A stretch of 23,529 bases of DNA from JARFUG01 sp050485365. Lineage in GTDB: Bacteria > Desulfobacterota > Desulfuromonadia > Desulfuromonadales > JACZKF01. Where the stretch lies: the NCBI GenBank assembly GCA_050485365.1, contig JBJHBH010000056.1, positions 1 to 23,529 on the forward strand, in the 5' to 3' direction. Positions 1 to 8,563 of this stretch are shown here, piece by piece. A program made the translations under genes and the position numbers. The stretch's first letter is position 1, and every line of letters starts with the position of its first letter. The notes below the pieces were generated by a model. That model saw nothing but the letters and a program-made list of their open reading frames with translations, was not told where the DNA came from and ran no database searches.

Positions 1-1111
1 CGCCCGCTGGGCGACGCTGCCCGTCATCGTCGTCACCGCCGCCGGTGGCGAGGAGGAGGTGCGGCGCTGCCTCGATGCCGGCTGCGACGACTATCTCACC
101 AAGCCCGTCGCCAAGGGCGAGCTGCTCGAAAAGGTGCAGCGTCTTCTGGGCAGGGTGCGCCGGCGCACCGCCGAGCGTGCCGCCGTTTCGTTCAGAGTCG
201 TCCTTCAGTGCGGCGAAGAGCGCTTCCGGGGGCTCGTCCGCGACATCTCCGCCACCGGCATCTTCGTGCGCAGCGATCGCGTCGTGGCGCCGGGGACGGT
301 GGTCTCGATGCACCTCGAGCTCCCCGGTGGCAAGGCCCTCCCCGTCCACGGGAAGGTCAAGCGCAGCGTCGAAGAGGGGATGGGGATCTACTTCATCAAC
401 CTCGATGGGCGGGGGCGAAAGATCATCGACGCCCTTGTCGCGCGAAGCCGCAGCGATGTGGCGCCCCCCCCTGCCGAATTCCCCCCCACGGCAGCGCCCG
501 ACGAGCTCGCCTCGCTGCGCCGGCGCATCGTCGAGCTCGAAGAGGAGAACCGCTCCTTCGCCGACCAGATCGTCCGCGCCGAAGAGGCGAACAACGCCCT
601 GTCCAACCTCTACGTCGCTTCCAGCCGCTTCCACGCGGTTCTCGATCGCGCCCGCGTCGCCGCGATCATCAACGAGGTGGTGATCAACTTCGTCGGAGCC
701 GAAAAGTTCGCTCTGCTGCTCTTCGATGCGGGGGGCGGGGAGCTGCGCTACGAGGCGGGGGAGGGGTTCGATCAAGGGGAGTTTCCCCCCCTGGACGTCA
801 CCGGGGAGCCATGGCGGGAGGTCGTGCAGGAGGGGCGCAGCCGCTTTCGCGAGGAGGCGGTGGCTTTAGGGTCGGACGATCTGCAACGCCCCATCGCCGC
901 GATCCCCCTGCGCATCCACGACGAGACGATCGGCGCCCTGGCCGTCTACCGCCTCTTCGTGCACAAGGACGCGTTCTCCCCCCTCGATTACCAGCTCTTC
1001 GCCATGCTCGCGCAGCAGGCCGCCGGTGCCCTCTTCGCCACGCGCCTCTACGAGGCGTCGGAGCGCAAACGCGAAACCTACCGCGGCTTCATGGATCTGC
1101 TGCTCAAGTAG
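1..1111 (+). CDS. REC-PilZ-coiled coil-GAF signalling protein (5' end outside window)
   Basis: The reading frame is open from base 2, so the true start lies upstream. The visible N-terminus is the end of a response-regulator receiver domain: a PVIVVTA strand, the DAGCDDYLTKPV segment with the conserved Lys-Pro, then the last helix. A PilZ domain follows (about 155-435) with an RxxxR motif (RTAER) and DISATG (242-259), matching the (D/N)xSxxG motif that binds cyclic di-GMP in this family. A charged coiled coil (about 510-620) then leads into a C-terminal GAF-like domain (about 640-1070). By family knowledge this is a cytoplasmic protein joining phosphorelay input to c-di-GMP sensing; there is no obvious output enzyme, so it may act through protein contacts. 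The last 8 bases overlap the convergent radical SAM gene. The domain calls are firm; the pathway is unknown. Confidence 0.85.
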   Translation, partial: ARWATLPVIVVTAAGGEEEVRRCLDAGCDDYLTKPVAKGELLEKVQRLLGRVRRRTAERAAVSFRVVLQCGEERFRGLVRDISATGIFVRSDRVVAPGTVVSMHLELPGGKALPVHGKVKRSVEEGMGIYFINLDGRGRKIIDALVARSRSDVAPPPAEFPPTAAPDELASLRRRIVELEEENRSFADQIVRAEEANNALSNLYVASSRFHAVLDRARVAAIINEVVINFVGAEKFALLLFDAGGGELRYEAGEGFDQGEFPPLDVTGEPWREVVQEGRSRFREEAVALGSDDLQRPIAAIPLRIHDETIGALAVYRLFVHKDAFSPLDYQLFAMLAQQAAGALFATRLYEASERKRETYRGFMDLLLK

Positions 1112-3014
1112 CGAAACCGGGGCGGTGAGCCGCCCCTTTGCCTTTTGACGCCGGCACGAGGATCCCCTCTGCCACGGCGAACTCGACGAACTCCTCCCCC
1201 TCGCGCCGTCCGATGCTTCCGCCGAAAATCTGTGATGGGGTGCGCGTGCCGTCCGACCCCTGAAGCAGCTTCAGAAAATCCTCTTCGAGAGATTCGCACA
1301 CCACCTGCTCTGCACGGCGCAAAAAGAGGGCGGTGGAGCCGACGGGGCGAAACAGGGCGACGAACTCCTGCAGGTCGGCCTCCTCGCCCATCTCCTGCAG
1401 CTCGAACAGCTCGTACGAGAAGGAGACGAGGCGCACCCCCGGCGCCAGACGCCAGCGGCTCTCCCAGGCGGAGCGCCCCGATCGCGCGGTGCGCCGCGGC
1501 GCCGTCTCCTCCCCCATCAGCGTCTCGGCGTAGTGGAAATGCAGCCGCATCAAATCGAGAGCCGCCGGCAAAAGCCCCTCCTTCCCCTTGTCTTTCAGCA
1601 CCTGCGTGACGAACTTCTCCTGCAACTCGTAGACCTCGGCGGGGCTCCACCCGTCGGAGGCGGTGCAGCGCTCGGGGCCGACGCCGCCGCCCGAGCATGC
1701 CCAGGCGCTGAACGCTTCGAGGAATTCGGCGGCCGACAGCCCCGAGGCGCGCAGCAGCGCCGGGAAGAAGGCGACCGCCCGGCCGATGTTGTAGAAGATG
1801 TCGGCGGCGGCGGCCAGGTGCCGGCAGCGATCGAGCTCGGCGGCGCTGCAGGTGGCGTTTTCCACGATGCGGTAGGGGGGCGCGAGCTCGGAGACGATGC
1901 CGAATTCGTCCCGCCGGCGGTGCAGGGCCGTCCCCGGAAGGACCGCCAGGGGGAAGATCTCCACGTGGTTGGGGGCGAGCTCCAGGGCCGTTTCGAGGCT
2001 CTTGCGAAATCCGGCGTAGTCGTCCCCCGGCAGACCGTAGATCAGATCGAAGCCGAAGACGATTCCTTCGGACTGCAGCAGGTGGATCTTTTTGGTGAAG
2101 AGCTGCGGATCGAAGGTGCGGTGAATGTTGCGCAGCACCTCGGGGCGGGCCGACTGCAGCCCGATCTGCACCGAACAGCGCAGCTTCGACAGCAGATGGA
2201 CCGTCTCGCGGTCGAGGAACTCGGCCTTCGCCTCGATGTGATAGTGCAGGTGCGGGGCGCTGCGCTCGATGAGGCGCAGCAGCTCCTTCCCCCTCTCGGG
2301 GGGGTAGTTGAAGGTGGAGTCGAGGACCCAGACCTGCGACACCTTGGCGCGCGCGAAGAGTTTGAGCTCGGCCTCGAGGCGCTCGGGCGGCACCGTGCGC
2401 ACGCCGCGAGTCCCGCGCCCGTCGTAGCAGTAGTCGCAGGTGAAGGGGCAGCCGCGCGAAGTCTCCCACAGCACCCCGGACGACGGCTTGAGAAGACCGC
2501 TCAGCCAGGGGGAGGCGCTCAGCTCCTCCGCACCGGGGCGGTCGGCTCCGGCGACGATCCCCGACGCGGTGCGCACCGTCGTGCCGGAGATCCCCGCCGG
2601 GTCGCCCCCCTGCTCGATGCGCTCGACCACCTCGCGCAGGGCGCTCTCCCCCTCGGCGCGCACCACGGCGTCGAACCCCCCGGCCTCCAGAAGGGCGGCC
2701 GGATCGGCGTTGACCTCGGGGCCGCCCGCGACCAGGTAGACAGAGGGGCGCTCTTTTTTCAGGAGGCGGCTGATCTCGATGACGGCGGCGCGGTTCCAGG
2801 CGTACATCGGAAAGGCCGCCACCCGAGGCGACTGATCGAGAAGGGTGCGCGCGATGCGCTCGGGGGTGTCGTCGGGGAAGAAATCAAAAATCCGTATTCC
2901 GGCGCGCAAGCGCTTGGGCAAAGCGGCGGCGAGGCACCCCGCCGCCAGGGAGACGGCCTGGGGCGATCGCTGGGCGTGCAGCGTGGCGAAGACGACGGCA
3001 ATGGGCTCTTTCAT
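1104..3014 (-). CDS. B12-binding radical SAM protein (DUF4080-type)
   Basis: A 636-aa protein starting at MKEPIAVVF. The N-terminal part (about 1-140) has the look of a cobalamin-binding Rossmann domain, with VYLVAGGPEVNADP and a region before residue 125 typical of B12-dependent radical SAM enzymes. The radical SAM core starts at C189-PFT-C193-DY-C196, the CxxxCxxC cluster motif. A DSTFNYPPERGKELL segment and a C-terminal region of about 200 residues resemble DUF4080. The family cleaves S-adenosylmethionine with a 4Fe-4S cluster and often methylates unactivated carbons; the substrate here is unknown. The ATG overlaps the patatin stop codon by 4 bp (ATGA), implying translational coupling. I chose this ATG over an open frame continuing upstream, because that extension only mirrors the patatin gene. 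The 3' end overlaps the convergent regulator gene by 8 bp. Confidence 0.85.
   Translation of the reverse strand: MKEPIAVVFATLHAQRSPQAVSLAAGCLAAALPKRLRAGIRIFDFFPDDTPERIARTLLDQSPRVAAFPMYAWNRAAVIEISRLLKKERPSVYLVAGGPEVNADPAALLEAGGFDAVVRAEGESALREVVERIEQGGDPAGISGTTVRTASGIVAGADRPGAEELSASPWLSGLLKPSSGVLWETSRGCPFTCDYCYDGRGTRGVRTVPPERLEAELKLFARAKVSQVWVLDSTFNYPPERGKELLRLIERSAPHLHYHIEAKAEFLDRETVHLLSKLRCSVQIGLQSARPEVLRNIHRTFDPQLFTKKIHLLQSEGIVFGFDLIYGLPGDDYAGFRKSLETALELAPNHVEIFPLAVLPGTALHRRRDEFGIVSELAPPYRIVENATCSAAELDRCRHLAAAADIFYNIGRAVAFFPALLRASGLSAAEFLEAFSAWACSGGGVGPERCTASDGWSPAEVYELQEKFVTQVLKDKGKEGLLPAALDLMRLHFHYAETLMGEETAPRRTARSGRSAWESRWRLAPGVRLVSFSYELFELQEMGEEADLQEFVALFRPVGSTALFLRRAEQVVCESLEEDFLKLLQGSDGTRTPSQIFGGSIGRREGEEFVEFAVAEGILVPASKGKGAAHRPGFAT
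1119..1146 (+). terminator. Intrinsic terminator of the REC-PilZ-GAF gene
   Basis: GGGGCGG (1119-1125) pairs perfectly with CCGCCCC (1130-1136) around a TGAG loop. TTTGCCTTTT follows on the plus strand. The hairpin begins 7 nt after the stop codon and lies inside the 3' coding end of the convergent radical SAM gene. On the minus strand no T-run follows it, so it should act only on plus-strand transcripts. Confidence 0.7.
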
Positions 3015-4165
3015 CGGGCACTCTCGAAGGACGGCAGGGGAGCGGGGTCGTCGGCGGGGGGGTCGCGCTTCAGGTGGCTGGGGCTCAGGCTGATGCCGTG
3101 CCGCTCGAAGATCGGACTCAGCTCCTCGTAGCGCTTGCGCAGCTGCACCAGGGTGAGCTGGTAGCCGTAGCGCATGATGTGGTTGCGCGCGTCGTTGCTC
3201 ATCGGGTTCTGGAAGAAGAGGATCGATTCGTCCGGCCCCGGCTCGATCACCACGATGTCGACCTCGGGGTGGGCGCGGCGGTGCTTCTCCAGGGCCAGGT
3301 TGAACTTTTCGCGGCTTTCGATGCGCTGGGCCTGCTCCCAGGCGAAGGTGAAGCCGAGCTCGGCGATGGCCGAGCAGCGCCCGAAGGAGAGGGACGGAAG
3401 GCACGAGTGCTCGGGGTCGTTGTACATCGGCACTCGGGGGTTGATGACGACGACGAGCCGGGCGCCGCGCTCGATGGCGATGTCGATGTGGCTCACGTCG
3501 CCGGTGGAGCCGTCGATGAAGTAGCGCTCCCCCACCTTGTGGGGGCGGAAAAAAGAGGGGATGGCGCTGCTGGCGGTGATGGCCTGGCAGATGTGAACGT
3601 CGCGGAAGCCCTCGGCGCCGAAGACGACGCGCTCACCCCGGTCGAGGTCGTAGGCGGGGATATAGAGCTCGCAGCCGAGGCGCCGGAAGTCGTCGACGAT
3701 CCCCTCGCGGCCGAACGCCTGGCAAAGGTATCTCTCAAGAGGTTCGAGCGAGTAGAGCCCGGCGGGGAACTGCTCCTGCAGGATGTGGAAGATGTCGGAG
3801 CGCGCGAAGCTCCAGCGGCTTTTGCGGTAGTGGCGATAGATCCGCAGCAGGTTGCGTCCCACGGCGCCGACCGAGGAGAGGACTTCCCGGGCGTCGAGGC
3901 GGTAGATGTCGGAGCGGCGCCAGTTGTAGACGCGCCGCTCGTTGCGCATGATCGAGCGGTAGAGCAGCGTCGGGGCGATGCGGTTCGCCATGAGGGTGGC
4001 GATGACCGAGCCGGCGCTCACCCCGATGTACATGTCGAAGCGTCGGCTGTTGAACCCCGGCCTGAAGAGGCGGTCGAGGGCCGTCAGGGCGCCGATTTCG
4101 TAGGAGGCCCCCATGATCCCGCCGCCGGCGGTGATCAGGGCCGTCTTTTCCGCTCTGCTCGTCAT
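3011..4165 (-). CDS. Patatin-like phospholipase family protein
   Basis: A 384-aa serine lipase with the patatin signature in order: oxyanion loop GGGIMGAS (14-21), nucleophile elbow G48-V-S50-A-G52, and catalytic Asp in D218-G219-S. By family, it is an acyl hydrolase of the Ser-Asp dyad type acting on membrane lipids. There is no signal peptide, so it is probably cytoplasmic or membrane-peripheral. I chose the ATG at 4165, preceded by GGCAGGTG; a GTG two codons upstream is also possible. It is the middle gene of a minus-strand operon: 45 bp after the coiled-coil gene and overlapping the radical SAM gene by 4 bp. The partners suggest a shared task in lipid metabolism, but that is inference only. 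Confidence 0.88.
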   Translation of the reverse strand: MTSRAEKTALITAGGGIMGASYEIGALTALDRLFRPGFNSRRFDMYIGVSAGSVIATLMANRIAPTLLYRSIMRNERRVYNWRRSDIYRLDAREVLSSVGAVGRNLLRIYRHYRKSRWSFARSDIFHILQEQFPAGLYSLEPLERYLCQAFGREGIVDDFRRLGCELYIPAYDLDRGERVVFGAEGFRDVHICQAITASSAIPSFFRPHKVGERYFIDGSTGDVSHIDIAIERGARLVVVINPRVPMYNDPEHSCLPSLSFGRCSAIAELGFTFAWEQAQRIESREKFNLALEKHRRAHPEVDIVVIEPGPDESILFFQNPMSNDARNHIMRYGYQLTLVQLRKRYEELSPIFERHGISLSPSHLKRDPPADDPAPLPSFESAR

Positions 4166-4210
4166 GCGCACCTGCCGTCGGCCGGGAAAACGTCACGGAC
4201 TGCGCCCCCT

Positions 4211-4771
4211 TCAGCGCTTGGCGCGTACCTTGATCCGGGGGCGGGCCTCGTCGAGCTCCACCACGAATTCGACGTCGCGATCGCCGAACTTCTCCACGAT
4301 CTGCGCCCTCTTTTTCTCCAGCAGCGCCCGAAGCTGGTCGCGATCGGGGACCGTGCCCGGCGCGGCGCCCGCCCCTGCGCTCGCGGCGACGAGCTGCCGG
4401 TAGACCGAGTCGACCTGCTCGGAGAAGGACGTGCGCGGCGACGCGGTGGAGGAGGGGAGCTTGGTCGCCGTCGTCCCCTGCGCCACCACGGGGCGCACGC
4501 GGCGCCCTTCTTCGACCTGGCGCAGGATGCGGTCCCAGTGCGCCGCGTAGGTGTGAAAGCGCGTGGCGAGGTTCTGGTATCGGAAGCGAAGATCGGTCTG
4601 GGTGATGCGCCGCGCCGCGAAGCGCCGCAGCCGCTGGGCGAGCCTGTCGCGCTCGAGCATCGGCGCGCGTCTTTCGACCCCGGCCTGATACTGCTCGAAG
4701 CGCATCTCCAGCGCCTTCAAGGCCCCTTCGAGGGCGCTCAGCTCGTGGTCGATGGATTGTCTCTCGTTCAT
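4211..4771 (-). CDS. Coiled-coil protein resembling the MXAN_5187 C-terminal family
   Basis: A 186-aa hydrophilic protein rich in Arg, Glu and Gln. The N-terminal half is helical and probably coiled coil (LSALEGALKALEMRFEQYQ). The segment TDLRFRYQNLATRFHTY with a following WDRILRQVEEG resembles the domain described from Myxococcus MXAN_5187. The C-terminus (about 140-186) is a second charged region. There is no signal peptide or membrane segment. The frame is open upstream, but GAGGAG nine bases before the ATG at 4771, and a promoter whose transcript would begin only about 20 bases upstream, fix this start. It is the first gene of the operon with the patatin and radical SAM genes. Its function is unknown; the family match is from memory and moderate. 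Confidence 0.75.
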   Translation of the reverse strand: MNERQSIDHELSALEGALKALEMRFEQYQAGVERRAPMLERDRLAQRLRRFAARRITQTDLRFRYQNLATRFHTYAAHWDRILRQVEEGRRVRPVVAQGTTATKLPSSTASPRTSFSEQVDSVYRQLVAASAGAGAAPGTVPDRDQLRALLEKKRAQIVEKFGDRDVEFVVELDEARPRIKVRAKR

Positions 4772-4794
4772 CCCGCCATTCTCCTCGAATTCAA

Positions 4795-4823
4795 AATATA
4801 CTTGAGATAAAAGGGCTTTGCAA
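4795..4823 (-). promoter_or_regulatory. Sigma70-type promoter of the coiled-coil/patatin/radical SAM operon
   Basis: On the minus strand, TTGCAA (4818-4823) is separated by 17 bp from TATATT (4795-4800). The predicted transcription start is roughly 20 bases before the ATG at 4771 and leaves the GAGGAG ribosome site intact. It faces away from the glmU promoter about 40 bp further right. Confidence 0.6.
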
Positions 4824-4864
4824 AAAGATAATTGCGACATTGGAATCTTCTCACTGCTGGCTTC

Positions 4865-4892
4865 TTGACTCGCCCCCACCCTTCCGTATAAT
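4865..4892 (+). promoter_or_regulatory. Sigma70-type promoter of glmU
   Basis: TTGACT (4865-4870), a 16-bp spacer, then a perfect TATAAT (4887-4892). The predicted start near 4899 gives a leader of about 90 nt before the glmU ATG. It sits in a short AT-richer patch between divergent genes, the only such patch in this GC-rich section. Confidence 0.7.
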
Positions 4893-4943
4893 GCCTCTAC
4901 GAAACCGCTTAATGATGATTCCACGGGCAGTTACAATCCAAAG

Positions 4944-4974
4944 ACCCCCTGTCGGACTGAATCCTTCGGGGGGT
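4944..4974 (+). promoter_or_regulatory. Leader hairpin upstream of glmU
   Basis: ACCCCC (4944-4949) pairs with GGGGGT (4969-4974), and an inner GGA/TCC pair closes a CTGAA loop. The hairpin lies in the predicted 5' untranslated region and ends about 7 nt before the GGGAGG ribosome site. It has no plus-strand T-run, so it is not a normal terminator. It could modulate translation or mRNA stability; no known riboswitch class was recognised. Confidence 0.4.
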
Positions 4975-4991
4975 GTTTACGGGAGGGGTTC

Positions 4992-6365
4992 ATGAAGACA
5001 GATCAGCGGGCCGCCGTCATCCTCGCCGCAGGCAAGGGGACGCGGATGAAGTCGCAGCTGCCGAAGGTGCTCCATCCGGTGGCGGGGCTCCCGATGGCCG
5101 CCTGGCCCGCCCGCCTGGCGCGCGAGCTGGGGTGCGATCCCACCGTCATGGTGGTCGGCCACGGCGCCGACGAGGTGCGCGAGGCGCTGCGCGGCGAGGC
5201 GCTGAGCTTCGCCGTTCAGGCCGAGCAGCTCGGGACGGGGCACGCGGTTCTGTGCGCCCGATCGGCTCTCGCCTCCTTTTCAGGCACCCTCCTTCTTCTG
5301 TGCGGTGACGTGCCGCTGCTGCGCCGCGAGACGATCGAGCGCCTCCTCGACTATCACCGCTCGCAAGAGGCGGCGGTCACGATCCTCACCGCCGAGATGG
5401 CCGATCCCCACGGTTACGGGCGCATCGTGCGCGAAGGCGACGAGGTTCTGCGCATCGTGGAGGAGAAGGACGCCATGGCGCGCGAGAGGTCGATCCGCGA
5501 AGTGAACACCGGCATCTACGCTTTCGAGGCCCCCTTCGTCTTCGAGGCCCTTGGCGGGGTCGGCAAAGACAACGCGCAAGGGGAGTACTACCTCACCGAC
5601 GTGGTGGCCGCCGCGCGCGCCGCCGGGAAAAAGGTCTGCGCCCTTTCGGCCGCCGAACCGGCCGAGACGATGGGGATCAACGACCGGGTGCAACTCGCCG
5701 AGGCCGGGGCCCTGATGCGCCGGCGCGTCAACGAAGCGCTCATGCGCGCCGGGGTCACCCTCCTCGATCCGACCACAACGTACATCGATCCGTCGGTCGA
5801 AATCGGCGCCGACACCGTCGTCCACCCCGGCGCACACCTGCGCGGTGCAACCCGCCTCGGCAGCGGCTGCACCGTCGAGCCGGGGGTCATCGTCACCGAC
5901 TGCGAGATCGGCGACGGCGTCCATTTGAAAGCGGGCTCGGTCATGACCGAGGCGCGCATCGGCGACGGCTGCGCCATCGGCCCCATGGCGCACCTGCGCC
6001 CGGGGACGGTGCTGGCCGGGGGCAACAAGCTCGGCAATTTCGTCGAGACCAAAAAGGCGGTCCTCGGCGAGAAGTCTCAGGCGAGCCACCTCACCTACCT
6101 CGGCGACACCGAGATCGGAAAGAACGTCAACATCGGCTGCGGCACCATCACCTGCAACTACGACGGCGTGAACAAACACAAGACGACGATCGAGGATGAC
6201 GTCTTCGTCGGCAGCGACACCCAGTTCGTCGCCCCGGTGCGCATCGGCCGAGGCGCCCTCATCGCCGCCGGCTCCACCATCACCAGGGACGTCCCCCCCG
6301 ATTCGCTCGCCCTTGCCCGCACCCCCCAGGTCAACAAGGAAGGGTGGAGGCTGAAGAAGAAGTAG
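4992..6365 (+). CDS. glmU: Bifunctional N-acetylglucosamine-1-phosphate uridyltransferase / glucosamine-1-phosphate acetyltransferase
   Basis: A 457-aa protein of normal GlmU length. The N-terminal pyrophosphorylase domain opens with L11-AAGKGTR18 and K25 in SQLPK, at the same positions as the known UTP/phosphate-binding Arg and Lys of E. coli GlmU. The C-terminal half is a left-handed beta helix of hexapeptides (about 250-440) with the acetyltransferase segment ASHLTYLGD carrying the catalytic His. It makes UDP-GlcNAc for peptidoglycan and lipopolysaccharide in the cytoplasm. GGGAGG lies just before the ATG. The last Lys codon and the TAG stop fall at the edge of a palindromic repeat, so the native C-terminus may have been trimmed or replaced by the repeat. 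glmS follows 99 bp downstream, beyond a strong terminator. Confidence 0.98.
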   Translation: MKTDQRAAVILAAGKGTRMKSQLPKVLHPVAGLPMAAWPARLARELGCDPTVMVVGHGADEVREALRGEALSFAVQAEQLGTGHAVLCARSALASFSGTLLLLCGDVPLLRRETIERLLDYHRSQEAAVTILTAEMADPHGYGRIVREGDEVLRIVEEKDAMARERSIREVNTGIYAFEAPFVFEALGGVGKDNAQGEYYLTDVVAAARAAGKKVCALSAAEPAETMGINDRVQLAEAGALMRRRVNEALMRAGVTLLDPTTTYIDPSVEIGADTVVHPGAHLRGATRLGSGCTVEPGVIVTDCEIGDGVHLKAGSVMTEARIGDGCAIGPMAHLRPGTVLAGGNKLGNFVETKKAVLGEKSQASHLTYLGDTEIGKNVNIGCGTITCNYDGVNKHKTTIEDDVFVGSDTQFVAPVRIGRGALIAAGSTITRDVPPDSLALARTPQVNKEGWRLKKK

Positions 6366-6435
6366 GGGCGACCCTCGTGGTCGCCCGCCTTTTTCCTGCA
6401 ATCAATCCAAGAGCGAACACAAGGTTCGCCCCTAC
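6362..6435 (+). repeat. Palindromic REP/MITE-like element with GTAGGGGCGA(A)CC termini
   Basis: The left end GTAGGGGCGACC (6362-6373) and right end GGTTCGCCCCTAC (6423-6435) are inverted repeats differing by one base. Each end also folds on itself: GGGCGACC/GGTCGCCC (6366-6386), and GCGAAC/GTTCGC around ACAAG near 6413-6429. I recall dispersed repeats with these termini in several unrelated bacterial genomes, but no other copy lies in this window. It fills most of the glmU-glmS gap and supplies the glmU stop codon. Confidence 0.65.
6366..6394 (+). terminator. Intrinsic terminator after glmU (within the repeat)
   Basis: GGGCGACC (6366-6373) and GGTCGCCC (6379-6386) form a perfect 8-bp stem with loop CTCGT, followed by GCC and five T residues (6390-6394). 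The stem starts one base after the TAG stop. If active, it would partly uncouple glmS from glmU. Confidence 0.65.
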
Positions 6436-6464
6436 AAATTACGTTCAAGCGAGGATCTTCATCC

Positions 6465-8291
<1,827 letters not shown>

Positions 8292-8315
8292 AAACTAAAG
8301 TTGTAAGTTTGATGG

Positions 8316-8404
8316 TGTCCGCGTAAAATAAAGTTGGTAACTCGAAAATAAAGTCGGTAAATCGGAAATAAAGTCGGTAAACTGATAATAAAGTTGGTAA
8401 ATGA
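8316..8404 (+). mobile_element. Candidate right end of a Tn7-like transposon: TGT terminus plus four TnsB-type sites
   Basis: The end starts TGTCCGCGTAA (11 bases) and then carries four head-to-tail 20-bp repeats. The 14-bp core AATAAAGTYGGTAA occurs at 8327, 8347, 8367 and 8387, varying only at Y. The last six bases of each unit drift (for example CTGATA in the third). Tn7's right end, as I recall it, begins TGTGGGCGGAC, also 11 bases, then AATAAAGTCTTAAACTGA in abutting sites. The spacing from the TGT tip to the first core is the same. Four packed sites and a glmS-facing position are features of Tn7R rather than Tn7L. The motif match comes from memory of Tn7, not from a search. Confidence 0.75.
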
Positions 8405-8407
8405 GAA

Positions 8408-8454
8408 AAGGGCACAGGTGACCATTCGGCCTCTTGTGCCCTTCTTTCCTTTTG
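8408..8454. terminator. Hairpin terminator between glmS/transposon end and the convergent Abi-alpha-like gene
   Basis: AAGGGCACA (8408-8416) pairs with TGTGCCCTT (8435-8443), followed by the T-rich CTTCTTTCCTTTT on the plus strand. On the minus strand the stem is followed by TTCTCAT, so it could stop transcription from both sides. It lies just inside the tandem repeats. The loop of 18 nt is long, so efficiency is uncertain. Confidence 0.5.
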
Positions 8455-8563
8455 AAACTACGAATATTCAAACTAGCGTGGCTATTAGATTGAGCGAGTG
8501 GCGTCAGTTACCTGCCTGCATCCTTAGCTGCTTGCTCTATCCATTCAGCAAGCTTAAAAATAA

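Noticed and set aside
1533..4810. Long plus-strand open frames (532 and 578 codons) opposite the radical SAM, patatin and coiled-coil genes
   Set aside because: They have low-complexity Gly/Ala/Asp-rich translations typical of the antisense of GC-rich genes and no ribosome sites. The minus-strand genes carry clear motifs.
6366..6464. A glmS ribozyme upstream of glmS
   Set aside because: The gap is only 99 bp and is mostly the palindromic repeat. No ribozyme core sequence is present, and the class is typical of Firmicutes.
8325..8404. Four tandem 20-bp repeats as a possible CRISPR array
   Set aside because: The units abut with no spacers, the core is only 14 bp and not palindromic, and no cas gene is near. 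The TnsB-site explanation fits better.
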